A stretch of 64,000 bases of DNA, from NCBI RefSeq assembly GCF_014639535.1, contig NZ_BMGA01000007.1, forward strand, positions 510 to 64,509, written 5' to 3'. The stretch comes from Flavobacterium palustre. Its GTDB lineage: Bacteria > Bacteroidota > Bacteroidia > Flavobacteriales > Flavobacteriaceae. A model generated the notes under the pieces. That model saw only the letters and a program-made list of their open reading frames with translations. It had not been told where the DNA came from and made no database searches. Positions 25,664 to 35,333 of the stretch are shown here, in pieces; the first letter of the stretch is position 1; each line of letters starts with the position of its first letter. The translations under genes were made by a program, and so were the position numbers.

Positions 25664-27478
25664 TTATTGAAAATTGTAACCATCATTTTTGAGTGTACCC
25701 TGACTATTTTGAATAGCAGTTGTCGGAATTGGAAATATATACCTCGCAACACCAGGCTTTGGACCTGTTAAGTAATAATTAGCATAGTCTTTAGTAATCC
25801 ACTCTTGATATGTTGTAGTATTACTGTGCAATTGCAGTAAAAACGACTGTCTTTTCCAGGTATCATCCGGGGCAGCAGTAACTTTAGAATCAGGATTAAA
25901 AACAATAAAGTTACCTTTATCATCTAATTTCCAATAAATATAATCAGGACCAGTGCCAACGCCATTAAAAGCATCATCCGCTAATTGTTTCAACCCATCT
26001 ACTGTTTCTTTTACTTTATCGGAATAAATACCCCAACGAATCAACTCATATTTTCGGATCATTTCGCCACCAAATTCCCATCCACGTTCGTCAACTATAG
26101 CATCAAAAAATGCAGCTTTGGATGTGGATACCTGAGCAACATATCCATCAACTTTTGTTATCCAATCCGTTGAATCAAATGCTCTTTGACGTACTCTTTT
26201 AAGTGCATTTTGAGCATCAACTGTAGGACCATTTAGTTCATTTTCAGCTTCAGCATACATCAGTAAAACATCGGCATAACGCATCATAGGCCAGTTAATA
26301 CCTGTACCTTTGGCTGAAAGCTTTCCTGGAGGAGTATCTAAAAAATGTCTACTCCATTTTCCTTGAGCAATATTATTCACATTCGAAATAAATTCAGGAA
26401 CAAAATCAGTATTAATTTTATACAAAGCACAAGTAACATCTCTACGTTTGTCTTTACTGTCAAAAGACAAATAGTAAGTAACTGGAATCCCCATATAATT
26501 ATTTCCGGAACCATAATCGTGTTTAGCAGTAGCTCCTCCATCAACTGTAATTCCAATATTCCACGCTACATCTCCACTCCCCTTAGCGAAAGGAACCTCC
26601 CATAAAATTTCTTGATTTAAAGGAGTCAAGAACTTACACTGATTCATGAAAATTTGTCTAAAATCTGTTGGTAAAGGTCTATCCTTTAGAGTTATTAATT
26701 TACCCGCATATTCTTTAGCAATTTGATAATAATCAAGATAATCACTGTCTCTTGCCATTGTTAATTGAGGTGTTAAATAATACCCTCCTCTTTGTAGTGA
26801 TAATCTCGCAATCATTCCTAAGGCATATTCACGATTAATTTGTTCAATCCCAAAAGGTAATTGATCAGCCCACTGCATTTTTTCTTCAATATCAATAATG
26901 TTTTGTATCTCTTGGCTTAAGATTTCATTTCTGGGAGATTTCGGCACAAAAAAGTTTTGTCCGGCTACAGGTGCCTGAGTTATGTAAGGAACATCACCAA
27001 AATAATAGGCTAGCATACTGTACCAATATGCTCTAATAACATAACATTCACCTAATAACTGATTAAAAGTAGTTTTAACACTCGCATCCGTTGATTCTAA
27101 ATTTCCACTGGCTTTTATCCCCTCTATTGCTATATTGGCATCTCTAATGGCTCTGTATGCATAAGTCCACACTATATTCAAATCACCATTACTATCTAAA
27201 GCATCCAGATTCCATATCTGATATCTGTCTGCTGTAGTTTGCCAACCTGACTGTCTCTCTATATCTGTATTTCCGCACATATTATTAGACAATCTTGATC
27301 TAAAAGCATCTTGCTGAAAATAAGAATACACTGCATTTACCCCCTTTCTGGCATCATCAACATTAGAATAAATGTATTTATTATCAAACGTAGAGATTGA
27401 ATCTGGATTTAAAAAGTCTTTATCACAAGAGGTTAAAAGCAAAATTGCTAGAATAACCATTATATAATTTGTTTTCAT
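25664..27478 (-). CDS. SusD/RagB-family glycan-binding lipoprotein
   Basis: SusD-like lipoproteins bind oligosaccharides on the outer surface and form a lid over their SusC partner. The 604-residue protein has lipobox LLTSCDKDFLNPD. TPR-like SusD landmarks include NVDDARKGVNAVYSYF, YRAIRDANIAIEGI, LGECYVIRAYWYSMLAYYFGDVPY and MMRYADVLLMYAEAENEL; the last is a hallmark of the family. The C-terminus ends in FPIPTTAIQNSQGTLKNDGY, also typical. It lies 24 bp downstream of susC. The substrate is inferred from the PL9, PL10 and CE8 genes that follow. Confidence 0.95.
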   Translation of the reverse strand: MKTNYIMVILAILLLTSCDKDFLNPDSISTFDNKYIYSNVDDARKGVNAVYSYFQQDAFRSRLSNNMCGNTDIERQSGWQTTADRYQIWNLDALDSNGDLNIVWTYAYRAIRDANIAIEGIKASGNLESTDASVKTTFNQLLGECYVIRAYWYSMLAYYFGDVPYITQAPVAGQNFFVPKSPRNEILSQEIQNIIDIEEKMQWADQLPFGIEQINREYALGMIARLSLQRGGYYLTPQLTMARDSDYLDYYQIAKEYAGKLITLKDRPLPTDFRQIFMNQCKFLTPLNQEILWEVPFAKGSGDVAWNIGITVDGGATAKHDYGSGNNYMGIPVTYYLSFDSKDKRRDVTCALYKINTDFVPEFISNVNNIAQGKWSRHFLDTPPGKLSAKGTGINWPMMRYADVLLMYAEAENELNGPTVDAQNALKRVRQRAFDSTDWITKVDGYVAQVSTSKAAFFDAIVDERGWEFGGEMIRKYELIRWGIYSDKVKETVDGLKQLADDAFNGVGTGPDYIYWKLDDKGNFIVFNPDSKVTAAPDDTWKRQSFLLQLHSNTTTYQEWITKDYANYYLTGPKPGVARYIFPIPTTAIQNSQGTLKNDGYNFQ

Positions 27479-27502
27479 ATCTAAAAAAATTTAGTTTTCA
27501 TT

Positions 27503-30500
27503 TTAAAATGTTGCGTTTAATCCAAAGGTGTACGAACGGCTTTTTGGAAAAGAAGAATAATCAACACCAGGTGTTAATGGATCTCTCGTTTGTGAATTCA
27601 CATCTGGATCATATCCTGAATACTTGGTCCATATATGCAAATTTCTACCTGTTGCATAAATTCTAAATTGAGATAAACCTACTTTAGATATTATTTTTTT
27701 GGGCAAACTATAGCCTAATGTTACATTATTTAGTCTAAGGAAAGAACCATCTTCAATAGCAAAATCACTAATAAGTGCCTGAGCCACTCCAAAACTACTA
27801 TGTGACCACATTGTTTTTCCTTCATTCATTTCTGCTAATTGCCCTAAATCTGTAACTATACCTCCGGGAGTACCTGTATATTGACCATCAACATCAACAT
27901 AAGTAAATCGCTTATCAGAACTCATCGATGTCAATAAATTACCATAAGTAATTCTTCTAAATTGGTTGTATTGGATTTTCCCTGTATTATACACTTCGTT
28001 ACCTACTTGATAATCAAAAAATGTAGATAAATCAAATCCTTTGTAGCTTACATTAAAACCAAAACCTCCCTGAAAATCTGGCGTTGCATTTCCTAAAACT
28101 TTTCTATCGTCATCATTAATAACTCCATCATTATTTAAATCCTTTATTTTCAAGAAACCTGGTCTGATATTAGCATTACCTACCAGTGCTCCGCTGTTTG
28201 GAACGCCATCTTTTAAAACATATCTGGCAGTTGTTGAATTATAGCTATCGAAATCGTCAACAGAATAAAAACCATCTGTAACAAACCCATAAAAATCTCC
28301 TACTTTACCACCCAATTGTAAATAAAAATCATTAACATTCTTTAAATCAGTACTTGCCCAGTTAGATCTAGCAAACAAATCTGAAGTTCCATCTAATTTA
28401 TCAATCCTAAACTCATTTCTACCAATATTAGCGTTCACTGAAAGATTAAAATCCTTTGAATCTACAACCACACTAGACAAAGCAAGTTCAAAACCTCTAT
28501 TTGAAGTACTTCCTACATTATTGAATTGCTTATCAAATCCAGTATTATTTGGTATTGCAGATTGATAAAGTAAATCTCTCGTTTCATTATTGTAATAATC
28601 AAAACTTCCACTTAACTTATTTCTAAAAAAAGCGAAATCCAAACCAATATTATTTGTAGCTGTACTCTCCCATTTTATATTAGGATTATATAAAACACTA
28701 CTTGAAGGTGTATAATAAAGATTATCAACATTTCCAAAACCTGGTCCTCTTAATGTTGTTCCGTTAAAAAGGAATTGTGATGCCTCAGTAGATACTCCAT
28801 CATTTCCTGTTTGACCATAACTTACTCTTAATTTCAAATCATCAATAAAATCTGCTTTATCCAAAAAACTTTCTTTGTTTATTTTCCAAGCAAATGCTAA
28901 AGCAGGAAAAATCCCTAAATTATTTTTCCCTCTAAACTTACTAGATTGATCAGCTCTGGCTGTAAGCGTCCAAATATATCTTTCCTTTAATTGGAAATCA
29001 AATCGACCAAAATAGGACTTTCTATTAAAAGGAGTATTCTCACCTCCATCAATTCTATCTACTCTTCCAAATTGCATATTTGCAAATAATTCCTGAGGAG
29101 TAATCGTTACCCTGTAATCTTCACCCCTTAAAAAATTAAACTTCCCTTTTAGCGATGATATATCTTGACCAATCAAAACATCTAATTTTATACCATCCCA
29201 TTTCTTTCTATAGTTAATAGTATTAACTAAACGATAAGAATTACTTTCAGTAATTGTTCTCTCTCCTAATGGTAAATTTCCTCCATTATTATAAGATTCA
29301 CCAGTTAATGGACCGTAAAATCTTAATTGTTCAGAATAATCTCTGGATGTTGTAAGAGTTGATTTAACATCTAAATCTTTAAAAACGGACCATGTTAATC
29401 CTGCCGAAAATACATATTGGTTATTCGTTCTTTTTCTCCAATCCTGTTTTACTAACTCGGTAGGAGATATCAATGTTTGAATAAATTGCTGATAGTCATC
29501 ATCAGAGCTAACCTGAGTTGGATCAAATTCTAGTTCATCTGCAATACCATTGACTGGTCTTGTTTGAACAGCATCCTTAATGTTTAACTGTGCATTTGTT
29601 GAAGTTCCTGCCCCATCAATAACTGTATTGGTAATTCTTGCTGTAAAATCTGCTTTAAGATTTTTAAAAATCTCTTGATTCAATTTGAAGTTAATGGCTG
29701 TTCTGTCATAAGCTGAGCCAGTCAACAATCCTTCCTCATTATTGTTGGTCAAACTTAAATTTATTTTTGTCATCTCATTTCCTCCTCCAATACTTAAGTT
29801 ATGCGATTGAGAAAGTCTTGATCCTCCAAACAATTCATCTTGCCAATCAGTTGGCTTCTTTTGTTTATACAATTCTAAGTCATCATATTTTCCAAAAAAC
29901 TTTTCAAAATTTTGCAATTGGGTAGTCCCTAATAAAGCAGCATATTCATAATTAGCCAGAGCAAATTCATACGGGCTTAAAACATCATACTTCCTGTCTT
30001 TCGGTAATTGATTAAATTGAAAAAAATTGTTATATGACACTGTAACTCTTCCTGCCACAGGATTTTTAGTTGTAACAACAATTACACCATTAGAACCTTG
30101 TGACCCATAAATTGCGGTAGCTGCAGCATCTTTTAAAACATCTATACTTGCAATATCATTTACCGGAATATTATCAATACTTCCTACTATAAGTCCGTCC
30201 ACAATAAATAATGGATCATTATTTTGTGAAATAGAAGTTCCTCCTCTCACACGAATTCTGATACTTGCTCCTGGCTCACCATCAGCTGAAGTTACATTCA
30301 CCCCTGGCAATCTTCCTTTTAATGCCTCAGCAGCACTCGATACCGGAATTTTAGACAGTTCTTTACTGGTTATAGTCGCTGTGGCACCAGTCATATCGGC
30401 TTTTTTTACCTTTCCAAATCCATAGTTAACAACAACCTCATTTAGTTCATTAACATCGATTTTCATTGTTACATTGATAACAGACCTATTTTTAATCTCA

Positions 30501-31096
30501 ACCACTTGATCTTTATAACCAACATAAGAAAACACCAAAAATCCATTTGGATCAACTGCATTAAATTTAAATTTACCATCCATATCTGTACTTGTTGATA
30601 TAGATTTACCTTTAACAGCTACACTCAAACCAGGCATGGGCATATTGTTCTCATCCATTACTACTCCTGAAACCTGAATAGTTCCCTGATCATCTACTGC
30701 TTTTACTACAGTAGTTGCCAGAGAAACTGTTGGTTCTTTTTTCTTCACCAACAATATCTGTCGATCATTTATGGTATAAGAAATATCAGTTCCTTTAAAA
30801 ACTTTGTCCAGTATTTCAACTATTTTCTTTTTCTCAACATTAACCGAAACCTTTCTGTCCAAATCAATCAAACTGCTTTCAAATAAAAACCGATATTCTG
30901 AAACAGACTCAATTTTATTAAACAACTGCTCAACAGTAGTATTGTTTACATTTAATGTCAACTTTGTATTTTGCGAATAGGTACTGGCCTGGATTCTCAC
31001 CAAAGACAATATCAATAATAGCGTGGTTAGTTTCATCTTTAGACTAATTTTAGGCAAATACGGACTAAGCCATTTCCCTTTAATTATTTTTTTCAT
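27503..31096 (-). CDS. SusC-family TonB-dependent transporter with N-terminal STN signalling domain
   Basis: This 1197-residue outer-membrane protein imports glycan fragments. After a long signal peptide (about residues 1-42) comes an STN domain (about 45-115, TLNVNNTTVEQLFNKIES...ISYTINDRQILLV), the part that contacts a FecR anti-sigma factor. A carboxypeptidase-regulatory-like beta-sandwich follows (about 135-215, VSGVVMDENNMPMPGLSVAV), then the plug (about 235-345, PVSSAAEALKGRLPGVNV; PLFIVDGLIVG) and the 22-strand barrel ending in a terminal Phe (YTFGLNATF). The STN domain, with fecR and sigma genes directly upstream, indicates trans-envelope sigma control. No TAnnTTTG box is evident in its 170-bp upstream region, consistent with a dedicated sigma factor. 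Confidence 0.96.
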   Translation of the reverse strand: MKKIIKGKWLSPYLPKISLKMKLTTLLLILSLVRIQASTYSQNTKLTLNVNNTTVEQLFNKIESVSEYRFLFESSLIDLDRKVSVNVEKKKIVEILDKVFKGTDISYTINDRQILLVKKKEPTVSLATTVVKAVDDQGTIQVSGVVMDENNMPMPGLSVAVKGKSISTSTDMDGKFKFNAVDPNGFLVFSYVGYKDQVVEIKNRSVINVTMKIDVNELNEVVVNYGFGKVKKADMTGATATITSKELSKIPVSSAAEALKGRLPGVNVTSADGEPGASIRIRVRGGTSISQNNDPLFIVDGLIVGSIDNIPVNDIASIDVLKDAAATAIYGSQGSNGVIVVTTKNPVAGRVTVSYNNFFQFNQLPKDRKYDVLSPYEFALANYEYAALLGTTQLQNFEKFFGKYDDLELYKQKKPTDWQDELFGGSRLSQSHNLSIGGGNEMTKINLSLTNNNEEGLLTGSAYDRTAINFKLNQEIFKNLKADFTARITNTVIDGAGTSTNAQLNIKDAVQTRPVNGIADELEFDPTQVSSDDDYQQFIQTLISPTELVKQDWRKRTNNQYVFSAGLTWSVFKDLDVKSTLTTSRDYSEQLRFYGPLTGESYNNGGNLPLGERTITESNSYRLVNTINYRKKWDGIKLDVLIGQDISSLKGKFNFLRGEDYRVTITPQELFANMQFGRVDRIDGGENTPFNRKSYFGRFDFQLKERYIWTLTARADQSSKFRGKNNLGIFPALAFAWKINKESFLDKADFIDDLKLRVSYGQTGNDGVSTEASQFLFNGTTLRGPGFGNVDNLYYTPSSSVLYNPNIKWESTATNNIGLDFAFFRNKLSGSFDYYNNETRDLLYQSAIPNNTGFDKQFNNVGSTSNRGFELALSSVVVDSKDFNLSVNANIGRNEFRIDKLDGTSDLFARSNWASTDLKNVNDFYLQLGGKVGDFYGFVTDGFYSVDDFDSYNSTTARYVLKDGVPNSGALVGNANIRPGFLKIKDLNNDGVINDDDRKVLGNATPDFQGGFGFNVSYKGFDLSTFFDYQVGNEVYNTGKIQYNQFRRITYGNLLTSMSSDKRFTYVDVDGQYTGTPGGIVTDLGQLAEMNEGKTMWSHSSFGVAQALISDFAIEDGSFLRLNNVTLGYSLPKKIISKVGLSQFRIYATGRNLHIWTKYSGYDPDVNSQTRDPLTPGVDYSSFPKSRSYTFGLNATF

Positions 31097-31267
31097 AATT
31101 TTGGATGGGTTTTAAATGATTTTAATTTCGATACGTCGTTTGAAACACATTACTAAATCGGGAAATACTGGTACTATTTTCCGATTTTTTTTCATGAGTT
31201 TCTTCTTTCCTTTAAAAAATTACACTCTTATTTCATTAATTAGCTTTTTAGTTTGTTAGTAAATTAG
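31097..31267 (-). promoter_or_regulatory. susC upstream region with dyad, no housekeeping -7 box
   Basis: The region between fecR and susC has an interrupted dyad on the minus strand, AAATCGGAAAATA / TATTTCCCGATTT with a short loop, at about 31155-31187. No TAnnTTTG is seen. This would suit an ECF-sigma promoter, but the exact site cannot be assigned from one sequence. Confidence 0.4.
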
Positions 31268-32407
31268 TTAGTTTATCGTTATGGTTTTACCTTCTTTTTT
31301 AAAAGTAAAATCTTGAATTTTGCTCATTGTTGCTAATACTGTTTCTATACTTTCTATATTTTTATTGAAACTGGCATTGAATTTTTTGTCTAAAAGTTCT
31401 TTTTTGTTGTTTTCAATTGTAACATTATAAGTACGTTCTAATCTTATAATAATGTCTCTAAATGACGCTTTTCTAAAAACAAGTTCTCCAGTCATCCATT
31501 CTGTATAGATTCGGGTATCCACTTTTTCAACTGCTATACCGCTTTTTTGAGTATTCCAGGTTCCTTTTTCTCCGGGAACAAGCATTTCTTTAATATTTGG
31601 CTCAGAAGCACTGGACAAACTAACCGACCCTTCGATTAAAACCGTATTAATATCAGTCTCTTCCTTGTATGAACTCACATTGAATTTTGTCCCTAAAACC
31701 TTTACATCAATTCCTCTTGTTTTCACGATGAAAGGATGTTTTTTATCCTTAGTAACATCAAAAAAAGCTTCACCTTCCAGTACAACTTCTCTATTGTGTC
31801 CTTTTATAAACTGAACCGGGTATTTTAATGAAGAACCGGCATTCATATTCACCACCGTACCGTCTGACAAAGTAATCACAAAGGTTTTTCCATAAGGAAT
31901 TTTGATTTGGTTGTAAACCAATTTATCCATTGAACGATTTGAACTGTAACTAATTTGATTTTCTTTTTGAGAAGCTACAACTTCCCCATTTTTCTTTATT
32001 ATCTGCTGATCGCCATTAGGGCTTAAAATCTGAATGTCGCCGTTTTCTAACACTAATTGGATGGCATCATCAGGAATTACAATTTGATTGGGTTTATCTG
32101 TTTTATTTTGAAAAACATAAACCAAACCCAATAAACAGACAAAAACTGCCGCATATTGAAAAACAGCTCTCCAATTAATTACAACGGACTTTTTTCTGAA
32201 TTCCATTTTTTCTTTTAATTCTTCCCAGGATTTTTGAGCATCCAAAGATTCTACATAACGCAATGCTTCTTCCAGCATGCCATTAGCCTGAAGTTCTTTT
32301 ATTAATTCTTGCTCTTCCTGAGGCAACAAAGCGATTTTAGAATCATCAACACTTCCATTACTTACTATTTCCCTAAGGACATTTATCAAATTCGGGTTGG
32401 AATCCAT
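31268..32407 (-). CDS. FecR-family anti-sigma factor
   Basis: FecR proteins hold an ECF sigma factor inactive until a ligand-loaded SusC/FecA receptor signals across the periplasm. The 379-residue protein has a cytoplasmic part of about 78 residues, one transmembrane helix at about 80-98 (VFQYAAVFVCLLGLVYVF), and a periplasmic FecR domain with IPYGKTFVITLSDGTVVNMN, GEAFFDVTKDKKHPFIV and VLGTKFNVSSY. The C-terminal STN-binding domain follows (WMTGELVFRKASFRDIIIRLE). It lies between the divergent sigma gene and susC, in the usual order. Confidence 0.95.
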   Translation of the reverse strand: MDSNPNLINVLREIVSNGSVDDSKIALLPQEEQELIKELQANGMLEEALRYVESLDAQKSWEELKEKMEFRKKSVVINWRAVFQYAAVFVCLLGLVYVFQNKTDKPNQIVIPDDAIQLVLENGDIQILSPNGDQQIIKKNGEVVASQKENQISYSSNRSMDKLVYNQIKIPYGKTFVITLSDGTVVNMNAGSSLKYPVQFIKGHNREVVLEGEAFFDVTKDKKHPFIVKTRGIDVKVLGTKFNVSSYKEETDINTVLIEGSVSLSSASEPNIKEMLVPGEKGTWNTQKSGIAVEKVDTRIYTEWMTGELVFRKASFRDIIIRLERTYNVTIENNKKELLDKKFNASFNKNIESIETVLATMSKIQDFTFKKEGKTITIN

Positions 32408-32522
32408 TGTATTTATCTTGTATGTTAAAGTTATGTTATGAAAAAAGTTTTTTAGGGTGACAGCTTTAATAAAAAATTTTATTTATTTTTACATATAACA
32501 AAAAAAAACTAAGTTTTTATTC

Positions 32523-32550
32523 TATATTTGACACAATGTAATCCATTACA
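32523..32550 (+). promoter_or_regulatory. ECF sigma gene promoter with LacI-type operator
   Basis: TATATTTG at 32523-32530 is a full -7 match. Six bases later TGTAATCCATTACA (32537-32550) is a 14-bp palindrome differing at one central base from the operators at 43271, 52749 and 54493. It would cover the transcript start (about 32537). The ATG is at 32574. Confidence 0.75.
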
Positions 32551-32573
32551 AAACAAATAATCTCTATTTATAA

Positions 32574-33116
32574 ATGTCATTTCACAAAGATTTAAAAATA
32601 TTTGAAGACTTGTACAAAGAGCATTTCGCCTATCTTTCTTTAGTTTCTTTTAACATAACTAAGGATAAAGACATGGCGAAAGATGTGGTACAGGACTTTT
32701 TTATTTATCTATGGGAAAAAGAAGAAGCAGTCAATTTCACTATTTCATTTAAAGCTTATGCCGCAAGAGCGGTGAAAAATTTGAGTCTACAATATTTAGA
32801 AAAACACAAAACAGTTAGTTTAGAAGACAACAAAAAAAATATCCTTCCTAAAATGGAAGAACAAGTTATTTTTGAAAAAGCAGAAGAAAACAAAAAATCT
32901 AAAATTTTCACTTTGGTGGATAAAATCCCGCAGGCCAGAAGAGAAATTTTCATATCGCATATTGTAGAAGGACACAGCTATGCAGAAATTGCAGAAATGT
33001 ACAACATATCAGTCAATACGGTAAAAACACAAATGAAAAGAGCTTATGCTTTTTTAAGAGAGTTTGAAAACAGCAGTACCTTATCTGCAATACTGTATTT
33101 CCTTTTCAAAAATTAA
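32574..33116 (+). CDS. ECF-type RNA polymerase sigma factor (FecI-like)
   Basis: The 180-residue protein has sigma region 2 (about 10-75, LYKEHFAYLSLVSFNITKD; MAKDVVQDFFIYLWE) and region 4 (about 120-170, PQARREIFISHIVEGHSYAE followed by NISVNTVKTQMKRAYAFL), joined by a short linker. A hydrophobic tail ends in AILYFLFKN. It is divergent from fecR and with it should control the STN-bearing susC. The promoter carries a LacI-type operator, which sets this pair apart from ordinary constitutively expressed fecI genes and suggests that sigma supply itself is substrate-induced. Confidence 0.95.
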   Translation: MSFHKDLKIFEDLYKEHFAYLSLVSFNITKDKDMAKDVVQDFFIYLWEKEEAVNFTISFKAYAARAVKNLSLQYLEKHKTVSLEDNKKNILPKMEEQVIFEKAEENKKSKIFTLVDKIPQARREIFISHIVEGHSYAEIAEMYNISVNTVKTQMKRAYAFLREFENSSTLSAILYFLFKN

Positions 33117-33136
33117 TTCATTTTACTTTTTTATAA

Positions 33137-33190
33137 AATCAGAGCGAAGTTAAGGATTACTAATTCCTCAACTTCGCTCTGATTGCTTTT
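33137..33190. terminator. Strong bidirectional terminator between sigma gene and GH28
   Basis: The arms AATCAGAGCGAAGTTAAGGA and TTCCTCAACTTCGCTCTGAT pair over about 20 bp with one mismatch. They lie between the convergent sigma gene stop (33116) and GH28 stop (33224). Confidence 0.9.
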
Positions 33191-33223
33191 TGAAATAAGC
33201 CGCAAACTATTTATGATACAAAA

Positions 33224-34585
33224 TTATTTTACGGCACTTGGCACACCTATTTTGTCGCCAATTATAATTTCGTTTACGCTTATATTTTGAGTATTCGTTA
33301 AAGTCATTCCGTTTTTGGCCGATTTTACAGTAATTCTATCCAAAACTACATTCTCCACTTTCTTTTCCGGAAAACCTTCAATAACAATAGCAGTATTCGA
33401 AGCCGCTTCACAACTAACATTAGAAATCAAAATATCTGATATTTTAGAAGGATACAATCCGCCTCCTTCTCCATGATAATTTGCGGTCATATAAATACAA
33501 TCTTCCACTTTTCCGAAGGTGATATTAGAAAAATGCAAGTCTTTAACATAACCTCCTCTATCGGAATTAGTTTTGATATAAATCCCCCTTTTCAAATAAC
33601 CTCTGGCTTTACAATTATCTACATATACATTACGAACTCCGGCCGACATTTCGCTACCAATTACCACAGCATGCAAACCTTTGAATTCGCAATTTCTAAT
33701 AACAATATTTTCCGAAGGACTATTCGAATTATCTCGTCCTTCATTATCACGCCCTGCCTTGATAGCCACATTATCGTCGCCATTATCAAACTGGATTTTC
33801 TCAATTAAAATATCACTCGAATACTCGGGATCAATTCCGTCGTTATTATTATTCTGCGCATCGTATTTTAATCCGCGAAGGGTAATACTTCTGGATTTTA
33901 ACAAATGCACACACCAAAACGGAGAATCTTCTATTTTTACATCTTCGATTAGAATATTTTTAGAATTGACAAATTGAATCAGCTGCGGTCTTAAATAATG
34001 TCCTTCACCAAAAACACGCTCTTTTACAGGAACATTTTTATGATTCATCTCCCTGCTTAGCATTTTGTCCTTTTCTTCCAGCGGCTTCCATTTTATCCAG
34101 GTATTTTTAGCTTCGCCGTCAATAATTCCGCTTCCTGTAATAGCAACATTCTCTACGTTATTTCCATAAATCAACGGACTATAATTGTACAACATAGTTC
34201 CCTCCCAACTGGTTAATACCAATGGATAATCTTTCGGATTGGAGCCAAAACGAATCTTTGCTCCTGCTTCGAGATGTAATTTTACATTGCTCACAAAATG
34301 TATCGGTCCGTTAATAGTATAAACACCTTTAGGAACAATAATCGTTCCGCCCTGTTTTTTTAAACAGGCTTTCATTGCCTTATCAAAAGCCGGTTTACAA
34401 TTCGTCACCGAATCTCCTTTAGCACCAAATTTAGTAATCAAAAATTTAGCGGCAGGAATTGTTGGCAACTGAATACTATTGACAATTTTTTCTATTTCAA
34501 CAGCGGTTTTTTTAGGAGCTGTTTGTGCCAAAAGCATATTGAAAGATGCCAAAATCGCGACGAAATAAAAAGTAAAGTTTTTCAT
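33224..34585 (-). CDS. GH28 polygalacturonase-family glycosidase
   Basis: This 453-residue secreted beta-helix protein has a signal peptide ending LLAQ near residue 21. GH28 catalytic aspartates are visible in NNDGIDPEYS (about 249) and NGDDNVAIKAGRD (about 270). The conserved His occurs as GLHAVVIGSEMS (about 303) rather than the usual GHG, and the substrate-binding Arg/Lys pair lies in KRGIYIKTNSDRGG (about 332). It hydrolyses galacturonan or rhamnogalacturonan links; an exo-acting periplasmic role is plausible. It is the last gene of the unit GH43/PL10-CE8/CE12/GH28, 10 bp after the CE12 gene, with a strong terminator after it. Confidence 0.92.
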   Translation of the reverse strand: MKNFTFYFVAILASFNMLLAQTAPKKTAVEIEKIVNSIQLPTIPAAKFLITKFGAKGDSVTNCKPAFDKAMKACLKKQGGTIIVPKGVYTINGPIHFVSNVKLHLEAGAKIRFGSNPKDYPLVLTSWEGTMLYNYSPLIYGNNVENVAITGSGIIDGEAKNTWIKWKPLEEKDKMLSREMNHKNVPVKERVFGEGHYLRPQLIQFVNSKNILIEDVKIEDSPFWCVHLLKSRSITLRGLKYDAQNNNNDGIDPEYSSDILIEKIQFDNGDDNVAIKAGRDNEGRDNSNSPSENIVIRNCEFKGLHAVVIGSEMSAGVRNVYVDNCKARGYLKRGIYIKTNSDRGGYVKDLHFSNITFGKVEDCIYMTANYHGEGGGLYPSKISDILISNVSCEAASNTAIVIEGFPEKKVENVVLDRITVKSAKNGMTLTNTQNISVNEIIIGDKIGVPSAVK

Positions 34586-34595
34586 GCTATTCAGT

Positions 34596-35333
34596 TTACT
34601 TAAGGTGTTTTTTCAAATCCAAATCGGTCTTTTTTAATTCGGCTACAACTAATTTAGCGATTTCAGTAGCACCTAACAAGGATAAGTGCGTATCATCATG
34701 CTTTTCGGTTTTATAAAAATCACTTTCTCCTGCATTAAAGTGCAAATGGAGCTTTTTAGAACCTTCAACTCCATAGGATTCCTCCAGTAACTCTGTTAAA
34801 TATTGCAAATCAATAAACGGAACTTTATAATCCGTAGCCACTAATCTGGTTTCCAATGGATACAAACCGTGCGTATCTACTAAAGTTCCTTGTTCATTAA
34901 AATTTCTTCTTACAATAGAAGAAAATAAAACCGGAGTTGCCCCTTTAGCACGCGCTTCGGTCACAAATCGGATTAAATTTTGGCGATAAGCCGTGCGCGG
35001 ATTAGTATAAACACTAGGTTTATTCTCTTTTTGGTCATTATGCCCAAATTGGATAAAAACATAATCACCTTTTTTCAAAGTTTTTAAAATTGAATCCCAA
35101 CGCTTTTCATTAATAAAACTGCGGGTGCTGCGCCCATTTTGTGCTCTGTTATCAACCACAACAGAATTATCAAAAAATTGCTGTAAAACCTGAGCCCATC
35201 CGTGTTCAGGGTTTTGTGTCGGATTGGATTTATTAGCCATTGTAGAATCACCAATGGTGTAAACCGTTGTTTTTTGCGCAAAACAACTTGTCGCTAGAAG
35301 CAAAAAAAGGAATAATTTAATTCTCATAATCAT
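34596..35333 (-). CDS. SGNH-family rhamnogalacturonan acetylesterase-like protein (CE12 type)
   Basis: The 245-residue exported protein has a signal peptide ending SCFAQ and the four SGNH blocks: GDSTMAN (about 27), NGRSTRSF, FGHNDQKEN (about 97) and the Asp/His pair in DDTHLSLLG (about 214). The GDST and FGHND pattern is that of CE12 rhamnogalacturonan/pectin acetylesterases. It removes acetyl esters that block pectin-cleaving enzymes. Its start overlaps the stop of the PL10-CE8 gene (ATGA), indicating coupled translation. Met3 is a second possible start. Confidence 0.92.
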   Translation of the reverse strand: MIMRIKLFLFLLLATSCFAQKTTVYTIGDSTMANKSNPTQNPEHGWAQVLQQFFDNSVVVDNRAQNGRSTRSFINEKRWDSILKTLKKGDYVFIQFGHNDQKENKPSVYTNPRTAYRQNLIRFVTEARAKGATPVLFSSIVRRNFNEQGTLVDTHGLYPLETRLVATDYKVPFIDLQYLTELLEESYGVEGSKKLHLHFNAGESDFYKTEKHDDTHLSLLGATEIAKLVVAELKKTDLDLKKHLK

